Assembly: GCA_034506255.1 (NCBI GenBank)
Contig: JAPDPX010000005.1
Coordinates: 124,001-188,000, forward strand
Length of the DNA: 64,000 nt
Reading direction: 5' to 3'
DNA from: a candidate division KSB1 bacterium
Lineage (GTDB): Bacteria; Zhuqueibacterota; Zhuqueibacteria; Zhuqueibacterales; Zhuqueibacteraceae
The notes under the pieces were generated by a model, which did no database searches, was not told the DNA's origin, and worked only from the letters and a program-made list of their open reading frames with translations. The position numbers and the translations under genes were made by a program. Shown in pieces: positions 15,818 to 23,891 of the stretch (the stretch's first letter is position 1; each line of letters opens with the position of its first letter).

Positions 15818-18298
15818 ATGCGAAACCACCTCCACAAGCACTGGCCACTCCTGGCCGGCCTGCTGTTGCTTGCCCAGACCGCCACTGCCCAGCTTGCTGA
15901 TCCACGCAATCCCTCGACCCTGCAAGACAGCCGCATAGTTTTCGCCAATCCCGCCGCCACCGCGCTGCTGGCCGGGCAGGCCTATCTCGGCTTGCAGCTC
16001 ATCTACCCCGGCGCGATTGCAGACAACGCCTTTGCTCTGAAAGCCTCCCACCTGGCCGTCACCTGGCCCGGGCTGGGCGGCACCGCATTTGGCGCGGGTT
16101 TGCATCTGCGCCACTTCAGCGCGCCCCTGTTCAGCGAGAATCGTCTGGGCTTGCTCGCCGCCTGTGCCCTCCACGAGAAACTGGCGCTCGGCGGCGATCT
16201 GGCCGTGCGCTGGCAGGCATACGATCGCGGAAAATTCGACTTGGTGGATGCTGATGATCCGGTTTTTCGCCGCACCGGCGGGCCATTGATTTTCGATCCC
16301 GGTCTTGGTCTGCTCGCGCGCGTGCACGAGACCGTCCTGCTCGGCGCTTCGGTTTATCACTTCAACCGGCCCAATCTCGCGCGCGCCGGGGAACGATACC
16401 TCCTGCCGGCGCAGGCAGCACTGGGCGCCACCTTCGATCATCGCTTTGGCCGCTTCGATTTGGGCATCGCCTATCACCGGCAGCAATGGCAACCCGCGTT
16501 TGGCGCTGAAGTTTTTGCTAAGCGCCTGGGCCGCCTGCGGCTGGGCTACGGCGCGGAGAATGCGGTGTTCGAAGGCGAACTGCTTCTGCCGCCCGCCGCG
16601 GCCCTGCTCTACAGCTTTCACCTGCCCACCAGCGATCTCGGCCTGCTCAGCTCCGGCTCGCATGAGCTGGGCGTGAAGCTGGCGGTGCCGTGGCTCAATC
16701 CGCCGGCCGCCGAGCCGGAGGCGCCTTTCTATTTGCAGGCTTTTCCGCCTTCCCGGGTGGTCCTGCCCGATGACACCCCCCTGTACAATCTCAATCTCGT
16801 GCGCCGGGAAAATTTCACCAAACCGGTGCAGCTCGAGGTGCGCGAATTGCCGCCGCCTTTGCGGCCGCGCCTCTCGCAAAGCACGGTGCGCGGCATCGAG
16901 ACCGTGATTCTCGCGCTCGAAGCGCCGGGGAAATTGCAACCCGGCGATTACCCCTTCATCATCACGGCGCGGGCGCCCGGCCATGTGCATCACCTGCCCG
17001 TGCATCTGCGCGTGAACAACATGCCCCGGCTGGTGCCGGAAATTTTTGCCACGATCGACAGCGTGGAAATCATCGAGCTGCGCAATGTTCTGGAGGAATT
17101 GCCGCTCATTCCGCGCCTGTTCTTCCCGCAGTCGCAAAGCCGGCTGCCGGAGAATCGTTATGACCTGCTCAGCCCGCAGCAGCACGTGTTCGTCATGGCC
17201 AACGTCACCGAGATCAATGCCGCCTATCGCAACCTGCTGAACATCATGGCGGCGCGCCTGGCGCAGAATCGCACGGCGGTGATCACCCTCACCGGCTACA
17301 GCTCGGGGCCGCCTTATGAGGCGGACTGGCGCAGCCTCGCGCTTGGCCGCGCCCGGGCGGTGAAGAATTATCTGGTCGACAGTCTGCAGGTGCTGCCGGA
17401 GCAGGTGGTGATTGCCCCGCCCCAACGGCCGGCGCGCAGCCATGCGCTGCCCAGTCTGCCGCGCCAGGAAGAATGGCAGCGCGTCGAGATTAGCGCGCCG
17501 CCGCCGTTCGAGCAGCAAATCCTGGGGCCGTTGCTGGTCACCAAAAAAGAAGTCGAGGCGCAGCCGCCACGGTGTGCTTTCGTCACCAAATACTCCGTTG
17601 CCGAAGCCGGTCTGGCAGCCTGGCAAATCACCCTGATGAATGATCAACAGGACACGGTGGAGGTGCTCGCAGGCAACGCAGAAATGCCGGACACGGTGTT
17701 TTGGGAATGGCAGCATGCCCTGGTGCAGCAACACCCCAAAGCCGCCACCGCCGTCGAGGCGATCCCCCTGCCGCGCGGCAGCGACAACGCAGGGTGGCCG
17801 CAGTCCGGCTTTTTCACCCTAACGCTGCGCGATGCGCTCGGCCAGACCGCCACTTCGCCGCAGCGCCGCCTCGCCATTCGCCATCGCACCCGGTTGGCCA
17901 ATGAAGTCGGCATCGAGCGCATTCCAATTTTTCTGTTCGGCTTTGCCGAACATCAATTCAGCAGCCATTCCCGCCAGTTGCGCAAAAAGCTGCGGCTGAT
18001 TGCCGCCAAGCTGGAGGCGGATCCGGAAGCGACCTGTCTGCTCAAGGGCCACACCGATGCCATCGGCGACCAGCTCAACAATCGCTGGCTCTCGATCCGC
18101 CGCGCCAAAACCGTGTTTGACATGCTGGCCTCCTTCGGCATCAGCCCCGAGCGCATGACCTACATCGGTTTGGGCGAAGAAGAACCACTGGCAGACAACC
18201 GCCTGCCGGAGGGCCGCATGATGAACCGCCGCGTCGAGGTTCACATTCGCCACTCGCCCAACTGGCGCAACACCGCTGCCCGTTTCGGGTTCGACTGA
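15818..18298 (+). CDS. PorP/SprF-like and OmpA/MotB-domain outer-membrane protein
   Basis: 826 residues. A signal peptide (HWPLLAGLLLLAQTATAQ) is followed by a PorP/SprF-type module (about residues 25-310), recognised from LADPRNPSTLQDSRIVFANPAATALLAGQ-like text and regularly spaced barrel strands. Residues about 310-420 look like Ig-type beta sheet. Residues about 420-560 resemble a degenerate OmpA-like fold (ITLTGYSSGPPYEADWRSL, ALGRARAVKNYL). The C-terminal 130 residues are a canonical peptidoglycan-binding OmpA domain (LLKGHTDAIGD, LSIRRAKTVFDML, EGRMMNRRVEVHI). PorP/SprF proteins belong to type IX secretion and gliding machinery in Bacteroidetes and are often followed by OmpA anchors, here in one chain. 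It may dock sorting-domain proteins such as its upstream neighbour. I chose the ATG at 15818 because the signal peptide begins there. A strong bidirectional terminator follows. Confidence 0.8.
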   Translation: MRNHLHKHWPLLAGLLLLAQTATAQLADPRNPSTLQDSRIVFANPAATALLAGQAYLGLQLIYPGAIADNAFALKASHLAVTWPGLGGTAFGAGLHLRHFSAPLFSENRLGLLAACALHEKLALGGDLAVRWQAYDRGKFDLVDADDPVFRRTGGPLIFDPGLGLLARVHETVLLGASVYHFNRPNLARAGERYLLPAQAALGATFDHRFGRFDLGIAYHRQQWQPAFGAEVFAKRLGRLRLGYGAENAVFEGELLLPPAAALLYSFHLPTSDLGLLSSGSHELGVKLAVPWLNPPAAEPEAPFYLQAFPPSRVVLPDDTPLYNLNLVRRENFTKPVQLEVRELPPPLRPRLSQSTVRGIETVILALEAPGKLQPGDYPFIITARAPGHVHHLPVHLRVNNMPRLVPEIFATIDSVEIIELRNVLEELPLIPRLFFPQSQSRLPENRYDLLSPQQHVFVMANVTEINAAYRNLLNIMAARLAQNRTAVITLTGYSSGPPYEADWRSLALGRARAVKNYLVDSLQVLPEQVVIAPPQRPARSHALPSLPRQEEWQRVEISAPPPFEQQILGPLLVTKKEVEAQPPRCAFVTKYSVAEAGLAAWQITLMNDQQDTVEVLAGNAEMPDTVFWEWQHALVQQHPKAATAVEAIPLPRGSDNAGWPQSGFFTLTLRDALGQTATSPQRRLAIRHRTRLANEVGIERIPIFLFGFAEHQFSSHSRQLRKKLRLIAAKLEADPEATCLLKGHTDAIGDQLNNRWLSIRRAKTVFDMLASFGISPERMTYIGLGEEEPLADNRLPEGRMMNRRVEVHIRHSPNWRNTAARFGFD

Positions 18299-18373
18299 TC
18301 CGCCTGCCGCCGGGCCGCCCCGCGCTCCAGGCAAAACCTACAAGTTCGCACCGCAACACAGATGCCGCCAAAA

Positions 18374-18423
18374 ACAAAATCCCACGGCCGCCGGTTTGAC
18401 ACGGCGCGGTCGTGGGATTTTGT
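18374..18423. terminator. bidirectional Rho-independent terminator
   Basis: A perfect 13-bp inverted repeat (ACAAAATCCCACG at 18374-18386 and its complement at 18411-18423) carries A-rich and T-rich arms. It lies between convergent genes (PorP/OmpA on plus, htpG on minus), so it can end both transcripts. Confidence 0.85.
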
Positions 18424-18482
18424 CGTGGCCATGACGCCCGGCGCCCGCCAACCGGGCAAACCTCGCGCGCCTCAGGCAAAAC

Positions 18483-20345
18483 TCATTTCGTGGCTTCTTC
18501 CAGCAACTCGTTCATGCGATTCACGAAGTCAGCCGGCGAGGGCATGGTGCCCTCCAGCAGCAAGGCGCCTTCATACAACTGCAGGATGCTCTTGCGCAGG
18601 ATCGGATCGGTCGGGCTGCTGAGATTGCGCCGCGAAAGATTCTTGATGAGCGGATGGGACAGGTTGACTTCCAGGATGCGTTTGGCAGCAGTGTAGTTCT
18701 GGTCCATCAGCTTCATCATCTTTTCCATCTGGCTGTCCAGGCCGTTTTTGCCCGCCACCAGCGTCACCGGCGAGTTGACCAGCCGCTTCGACGCCACCAC
18801 GTCCTCCACCTTGTCCCCCAGCGTTTCACGGAAAACCGTGAGCAGTGATTTCGCCAGATCACCGCTCAACGCTTCCTGTTCGCCGGCCTGATCGCCGGCG
18901 AGTTCCAGGTCCGCCTTGTCGATGGAAAGCAGGGGCTTCTTGTCATATTCATGGAGCGCAGGCAGCACAAACAGATCCACCGGGTCGGTGAGCAACAGCA
19001 CTTCGATCGCGTGCTTGCGGAAATATTCGAGCTTGGGATTTTTTTCGACCGCCTCGCGGCTCTCGCCGGAGAGATAGTAGATCGCCTTTTGTTCGGGTTT
19101 CATGCGGCTGACATAATCGCGCAGACCGGTCAGCTCGCCGCGCTCCAGCCGGGTCGATTCATAGCGCAGCAGCTCGATGATCTTGTCGCGATTGGCGTAG
19201 TCGGTGTTGACGCCGGTCTTGAAGAACGGGCCAAAATTGCGATAGAACCTGTCGAATTTCGGCTTCTCCTGTTTCGCCCAGTCCGCGAGGAAGGCCAGAA
19301 TTTTTTTGGTGAGGATGTCGCGGATTTTCGCCATCGCCGGGCTGCTTTGCGTGAGCTCGCGCGAGACGTTGAGCGGCAGGTCGGCCGTGTCGACCACACC
19401 CTTCACAAAGCGCAAATAGTCCGGCAGCAGCTCTTTGCAGTCATCCTGAATGAAAACTTTGTTGGAATAGAGGTGCAGGGAGCGTTCGTGGGGATCGCGA
19501 AACCACAGCGGCGGTGCGGTTTCGGGGATGAAGACCAGCGCGTTGAATGTCACTGCGCCTTCAACCGCCAGATGCAGATGGCCGAGCGGCGGATTGTAGT
19601 CGTTGCTGATGAACTTGTAAAACTCGATCAACTCCTCCTCGCGCACCTGTTCCTTGGGCTTGTGCCAGAGCGCGGCGACCGTGTTGACCTTTTCCTTGCC
19701 GAGGTAAATGGGGAAGTCGACAAAATTGGAGTATTTGTTGATGATGCGCCTGACCGTGTATTCCTCGCTGAATTCCTTCGCCTGCTCGCGCAGCTTGAAG
19801 GAGATGTGGGTGCCGCGGTTCGGCTTGTCGATTTCCTCGATGGTGAAGGTGCCCTCGCCGCCGGAACGCCAGCGCCAGCCCTTCGAATCGGGATCCGCAT
19901 GGCGGGTTTCGATCGTCACCTCCTCGGCCACCATGAACACCGAATAGAAACCGACGCCAAACCGGCCAATCAGATTGCCGTCGAGCGTGCGATTTTCCTG
20001 CTGCACTTTCTGCAGGAACTCCAGCGTGCCGGAGCTGGCCACCGTCCCGATTTTGTCGATCAGGTCTTCGCGTGTCATGCCGATGCCGGTGTCGGTGATG
20101 GCAAAAGTGTGTTCTTTGGCATCCAGCGTGACGGTGATTTTCAGATCGGCATCGGGGTCCAGCACATTGCGGTCGGTGAGCAGGCGGAACCGGATCTTGT
20201 TGAGCGCATCCGAAGCGTTGGAGATCAACTCGCGCAGAAAGATTTCAGGGTGCGTGTACAGCGAGTGCACGATCAGATGGAGCAATTGCTTCATCTCCGC
20301 CTTGTACTCGAACTCCTGAATTTTGCGGGCTTGATCAGCAGCCAT
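18483..20345 (-). CDS. htpG: molecular chaperone HtpG (Hsp90)
   Basis: 620 residues, normal length. The N-terminal GHKL ATPase domain shows LRELISNASDALNKIR, the ATP-lid motifs DTGIGMTREDL and GTVASSGTLEFL, and GRFGVGFYSVFMV. The middle domain contains the catalytic-loop Arg region (LPLNVSRELTQ), and the C-terminal dimerisation domain follows. HtpG is a cytosolic ATP-dependent chaperone dimer for protein folding under stress. The ATG at 20345 is preceded by GAGGAG. The promoter at 20442-20470 overlaps the 3' end of nfo upstream. I saw no CIRCE operator. All diagnostic residues appear intact. Confidence 0.98.
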   Translation of the reverse strand: MAADQARKIQEFEYKAEMKQLLHLIVHSLYTHPEIFLRELISNASDALNKIRFRLLTDRNVLDPDADLKITVTLDAKEHTFAITDTGIGMTREDLIDKIGTVASSGTLEFLQKVQQENRTLDGNLIGRFGVGFYSVFMVAEEVTIETRHADPDSKGWRWRSGGEGTFTIEEIDKPNRGTHISFKLREQAKEFSEEYTVRRIINKYSNFVDFPIYLGKEKVNTVAALWHKPKEQVREEELIEFYKFISNDYNPPLGHLHLAVEGAVTFNALVFIPETAPPLWFRDPHERSLHLYSNKVFIQDDCKELLPDYLRFVKGVVDTADLPLNVSRELTQSSPAMAKIRDILTKKILAFLADWAKQEKPKFDRFYRNFGPFFKTGVNTDYANRDKIIELLRYESTRLERGELTGLRDYVSRMKPEQKAIYYLSGESREAVEKNPKLEYFRKHAIEVLLLTDPVDLFVLPALHEYDKKPLLSIDKADLELAGDQAGEQEALSGDLAKSLLTVFRETLGDKVEDVVASKRLVNSPVTLVAGKNGLDSQMEKMMKLMDQNYTAAKRILEVNLSHPLIKNLSRRNLSSPTDPILRKSILQLYEGALLLEGTMPSPADFVNRMNELLEEATK

Positions 20346-20441
20346 ATGACATCATCTCCTCTGTTACTTCCGATGGGTGGAGGTTCATGCGTCAATGCCT
20401 GACGCGGCGCCGCCGCGACTTTGTTTCATGGCGGCGGCGCA

Positions 20442-20470
20442 AATGTATGACACGCCCGCGGGATTTTCAA
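20442..20470 (-). promoter_or_regulatory. sigma70-like promoter of htpG
   Basis: TTGAAA (20470-20465) and TACATT (20447-20442) are 17 bp apart on the minus strand, about 95 bp before the htpG start. The -35 overlaps the nfo stop codon. Confidence 0.5.
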
Positions 20471-21330
20471 GGGTTGGCTGCGGGCACCGTGCCTGCCGCT
20501 GTGTTCATGGCGCGCAGCAGCCGCACTTCCCGCCGATAGTTCCGTTCGCCGCCCGGTGTTTCCAAAATGCCCGGCGTGTTTGCCCAGGCGGGATCGTTCA
20601 CCCAAAAGGCGAAAGCTGCGGCACCGATCAGCCCCCGGCCAATGCCGGCGTGCTGATCGAGGTGGCTGCCCGGCGGTTTGGCGGAATCATTCAAGTGGAG
20701 AACCTGCACGCGCGACAAGCCGACGGTCGCCGCAATCCGGCGGCGCAGCCTGCGATAGGCGGCCGCGCTGGAAAAATCATAACCCGCTGCAAACAAATGG
20801 CAGGTATCCAAACAAATGCCCACCCGCCGGCCGGCCAGCGCCAAACCCATTGCCAGTTCCTCCAGGGTGCTGCCGAGATAACTGCCCTGGCCGGCGGTGT
20901 TTTCCAACAACAGCCGCACGCGGCGGGTGGCACTGCGGTCGAAGGCCTCGCTGACCGCGGCGGCCACGCGCTGCCAGCCGGCCTCCCGGCCGCGACCCTT
21001 GTGCGCGCCCGGATGTACCACGACGAATGCAATGCCCAGACGCTCCGCCCGTGCCAGCTCGTCGGCGAGCGTGCGAATGGATTTTTGCCAAAGCCCGGCT
21101 TCGGGCGCCGCGAGGTTGATGAGATAGCTCGCGTGAGTGCACAGCGCACGCAACCCGGCAGCTTTTACCGCCTGGCAGAAACCGGCGGCTTGCGCCGCGC
21201 CCAGGGGCCGGGCACGCCATTGTCTTTGATTGCGTGAGAAGATTTGCAACGCCTCCCCGCCAATTGCGCGGGCACGCGCCGGCGCCAAGGACAGACCGCC
21301 GGCAATGGAAAGGTGGGCCCCGAGGATCAT
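20467..21330 (-). CDS. nfo: deoxyribonuclease IV (AP endonuclease Nfo)
   Basis: 287 residues, typical for the family. The TIM-barrel start GAHLSIAGGLSLAPARA is diagnostic, followed by QIFSRNQRQW, the metal-ligand segments VVVHPGAHKG, LLLENTAGQG, GICLDTCHLFAAGYD and LHLNDSAKPPGSHLDQHAGIGRG, and the final ILETPGG. The three zinc sites' His, Glu and Asp ligands are all visible. The enzyme cuts DNA 5' to abasic sites in base-excision repair. The ATG at 21330 overlaps the stop of the upstream small membrane protein gene (ATGA), so the two are translationally coupled. Together with trxB this forms a minus-strand group. Confidence 0.96.
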   Translation of the reverse strand: MILGAHLSIAGGLSLAPARARAIGGEALQIFSRNQRQWRARPLGAAQAAGFCQAVKAAGLRALCTHASYLINLAAPEAGLWQKSIRTLADELARAERLGIAFVVVHPGAHKGRGREAGWQRVAAAVSEAFDRSATRRVRLLLENTAGQGSYLGSTLEELAMGLALAGRRVGICLDTCHLFAAGYDFSSAAAYRRLRRRIAATVGLSRVQVLHLNDSAKPPGSHLDQHAGIGRGLIGAAAFAFWVNDPAWANTPGILETPGGERNYRREVRLLRAMNTAAGTVPAANP

Positions 21331-21662
21331 GCGGTGGAATCGTCCGGCCGCCGGCGGGCCTCGGCCTCCGGGAGGTCCGTGCGCTCGCGGTAGTCTGCAA
21401 GATGCAGCAGGTGCACCAGACGCTCGAAGCCGGCCAGCCGGCGGCGCAGGGTGAAATTGGCGCGTTGCTTCAAATAACTGGTGAACAGCAACACGAAAAA
21501 GCTGAGACAAAACAGCAGGAACCATCCCAGCACGGCGGCAATCGTTTCACCGGTGGGCTGGTGCAACAGCGCCTTGCTGGAATCAAACAAAGTGCTGAAG
21601 CAGGCGATGCCCGCCAGCAGCGCCAGCGCCTGCACCAGCCAGCGCAGGTTGAGTTTGATCAT
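21327..21662 (-). CDS. small two-pass membrane protein, function unknown
   Basis: 111 residues. There are two hydrophobic segments (WLVQALALLAGIACFSTLF and IAAVLGWFLLFCLSFFVLLFTSYL), then a basic, cytosolic C-terminal tail rich in Arg and Leu (about residues 70-111). I do not recognise a family. The ATG at 21662 lies 41 bases after the trxB stop, and its stop overlaps the nfo start by four bases, so it is probably co-transcribed between trxB and nfo. An upstream in-frame extension overlaps trxB in an antigenic-looking, Trp/Pro-rich shadow frame and is rejected. Confidence 0.65.
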   Translation of the reverse strand: MIKLNLRWLVQALALLAGIACFSTLFDSSKALLHQPTGETIAAVLGWFLLFCLSFFVLLFTSYLKQRANFTLRRRLAGFERLVHLLHLADYRERTDLPEAEARRRPDDSTA

Positions 21663-21702
21663 TGCCGGATCCCGACAGCAACGCTGGTTGAGGATGATAC
21701 CG

Positions 21703-22641
21703 TCAATGCCCGTGGGCTTCCAAATACTTTTCCACGTCCATTGCCGCCTGGCAGCCCATGCCGGCCGCGGTGATGGCCTGGCGGTAGTAGGGATCGACCA
21801 CGTCGCCGGCGGCAAACACGCCCGCGACGCTCGTCATCGTGCGGGATTTGAGTTTGATGTAGCCGACCTCGTCGATCTCCACCTGGCCCTGCAGAAATTC
21901 GGTGTTGGGCTTGTGGCCGATCGCGACGAACACACCGGCAATCGGCATCGCGGTGGTCTTGCCGGTTTTGACGTTCTGCAGCGTCACGCCGGTCACGGTA
22001 TTCTGCGCCACCTCGTGAATCTCGGTGATCACGCTGTCCCAGATGATGCTGATTTTGGGATTCTTGAAGGTCCGTTCCTGCATGATCTTGGAGGCGCGCA
22101 GCTTGTCGCGGCGATGCACCAGATAGACCTTGCTGGCGAATTTGGTGATGAAATTGGCATCCTCCATCGCGGTGTCGCCGCCGCCCACCACAATCACCTC
22201 CTGATTGCGGAAGAAGGCACCGTCACAGGTGGCGCAGGTGGAAACGCCGTGGCCCAGCAGTTTGCGCTCCGCGGGCAGCCCCAGCAACTTCGCCGAAGCA
22301 CCGGAGGAAATGATCACGGTTTGGGCGCGATAGGCTTTTTCGCCGACATAAATCTCGAACGGGTGGGTTTTGAAATTCACGCGATCGACCGTGTCATGAA
22401 CCAGCCGGGCGCCAAAGCGCTCGGCCTGCTTGCGCATATTCTCCATCAACTCCGGCCCCAGGACACCCTCGGGAAAGCCGGGGAAGTTTTCGACCAGCGT
22501 GGTGAGGGTGAGCTGGCCACCGGGTTCCGGCCCGGCAAACACCAGCGGCGCGAGATTCGCGCGCGCGGTGTACAGCGCGGCGGTGTAACCCGAGGGGCCG
22601 GTGCCGATGATGATCACATTGTGGATCTCGGAAGATGACAT
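21703..22641 (-). CDS. trxB: thioredoxin reductase
   Basis: 312 residues, normal length. An FAD-binding fold GTGPSGYTAALYTARA, the GGQLT motif, the redox-active CATC near residue 136 in VSTCATCDGAFF, the NADPH-binding GGGDTAMEDA and the C-terminal GVFAAGDVVD motif are all present. The enzyme transfers electrons from NADPH to thioredoxin in the cytosol. The ATG at 22641 is preceded by AAGGA at 6-bp spacing; a non-ATG start five codons upstream lacks a site. It is the first gene of the group trxB, small membrane protein, nfo. A promoter with TACTAT lies about 115 bp upstream. Confidence 0.97.
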   Translation of the reverse strand: MSSSEIHNVIIIGTGPSGYTAALYTARANLAPLVFAGPEPGGQLTLTTLVENFPGFPEGVLGPELMENMRKQAERFGARLVHDTVDRVNFKTHPFEIYVGEKAYRAQTVIISSGASAKLLGLPAERKLLGHGVSTCATCDGAFFRNQEVIVVGGGDTAMEDANFITKFASKVYLVHRRDKLRASKIMQERTFKNPKISIIWDSVITEIHEVAQNTVTGVTLQNVKTGKTTAMPIAGVFVAIGHKPNTEFLQGQVEIDEVGYIKLKSRTMTSVAGVFAAGDVVDPYYRQAITAAGMGCQAAMDVEKYLEAHGH

Positions 22642-22753
22642 TTTGGATCCTTGCAAATTGATGGTTATGAGAATGCTTTGGAGCTCTTGTCGAAGGGCTG
22701 CTGAATTTCCGCAACGATTTCTGTGACGGCGCCCGGGTCGGTTTTGCTCATTA

Positions 22754-22782
22754 ATAGTATCATCTTGGCAAAACCATCACAA
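22754..22782 (-). promoter_or_regulatory. sigma70-like promoter of trxB
   Basis: TTGTGA (22782-22777) and TACTAT (22759-22754) are 17 bp apart on the minus strand, about 115 bp upstream of the trxB start. Confidence 0.45.
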
Positions 22783-23804
22783 TCGCGAAGATTTTTTGAA
22801 GCGCCGAGCGCGCCAATCACGCAAAGAGAACGGCATGGCTGGCTTCACGCTTTGGGGTCAGTCTGCCCACCGTGTTCTGCCCAAAGACTGCGCGAGCGCG
22901 GTTTGCGAGGGGATGGCGAAGTATCGCCACCGATTCTGCATGACGAGCAGCAGATTGCTGCCGGCTACCGCACTGACAGTCGCCTCGCAAGTTGTATCAA
23001 AAACTGCCACCAATTCACGAGGCCCAGCTACCGACCTGCTTGAAATGAGGCAACTGCCGCCCTGGGTTCTCATTGAACTGGAATCTCACACTGATGAAAA
23101 AGGGCATACAGCGAATGAGGAATGATCGCAACGCATGATTGCACGCAAAAGCATGAGAACACCAGGGAATCCTTCGTGCGCTTTGCGGCTGAGCGGTTGA
23201 CAGATTGGGTTGCAGCTATGACCGCGCTATGCTTAACCGGTTCTTTAAACAGCGGTCGAACCCGGGCGATCGGCCGGCAGAAGCTTGCCCTCACCGCCCG
23301 GCACCCACGCGACACGCGCTGCATTGAACGCTGTCAAGATACGGTCGATTTCCGCCACTTGCAAGGCCATTGTATTGGTGCCGGCGTCGCGCAGAAAGCG
23401 TCAGGCTCAGATCAGGGCTGTGCACCAAATGCCATCCGCTCAGCGCACGCGCGCAGGCATCAGGAATCACCGCGAAAATACCGGCGCCCAAAGGCACGAT
23501 TACGAAAGTTCATTTTCATCATGAGGCTGGCGCAGCCGGCATGGCAAATTACGCGGGAAAACGATCATAGTCGCGAAAATTTTCGGAACCCAGAGTCTCG
23601 CCGACGAACGCAGATCCCCAAAATCAGCGGGAATTAGCGTGCATCTGTGTCCCCAAATCACCGCCCAAATGCCGTCGCGCAGGCTGCCAGCCAGCCGGCA
23701 GATGAGATGATCTCGGCGCGGAGCCCGCCACGTAACTGAGGCATCACGCGGGGAAGCAGCCGCTTCCGCCCCGAGCATGCGGCAATTTTCCCGTCACATA
23801 TCTT
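22783..23804. other. 1-kb intergenic region with gene debris and repeat fragments
   Basis: No intact gene is supported. On the minus strand at about 23280-23390 a broken frame reads TMALQVAEIDRILTAFNAARV, which resembles the start of a nucleotidyltransferase-type domain, but stops and shifts follow immediately; treat it as a possible remnant only. An inverted R4 fragment lies at about 23676-23720 (CTGCCGGCTGGCTGGCAGCCTGCG on the minus strand). R5-like words occur near 22795-22830 and 23170-23205. Confidence 0.4.
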
Positions 23805-23833
23805 TTGCATTTTCCGGCAAAAACACTTATCAT
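23805..23833 (+). promoter_or_regulatory. sigma70-like promoter of the M28 peptidase lipoprotein gene
   Basis: TTGCAT (23805-23810) and TATCAT (23828-23833) are 17 bp apart, about 58 bp before the ATG at 23892. Confidence 0.5.
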
Positions 23834-23891
23834 CGGCACATTTCGCACACCACAAGCCCCTGTAATTCACTCGACCAATTTGGAGGAATGC

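Noticed and set aside
15653..17734. A long minus-strand open frame (693 codons) antisense to the PorP/OmpA gene
   Set aside because: Low-complexity Arg/Gln/His-rich translation with no domain, opposite a well-supported gene.
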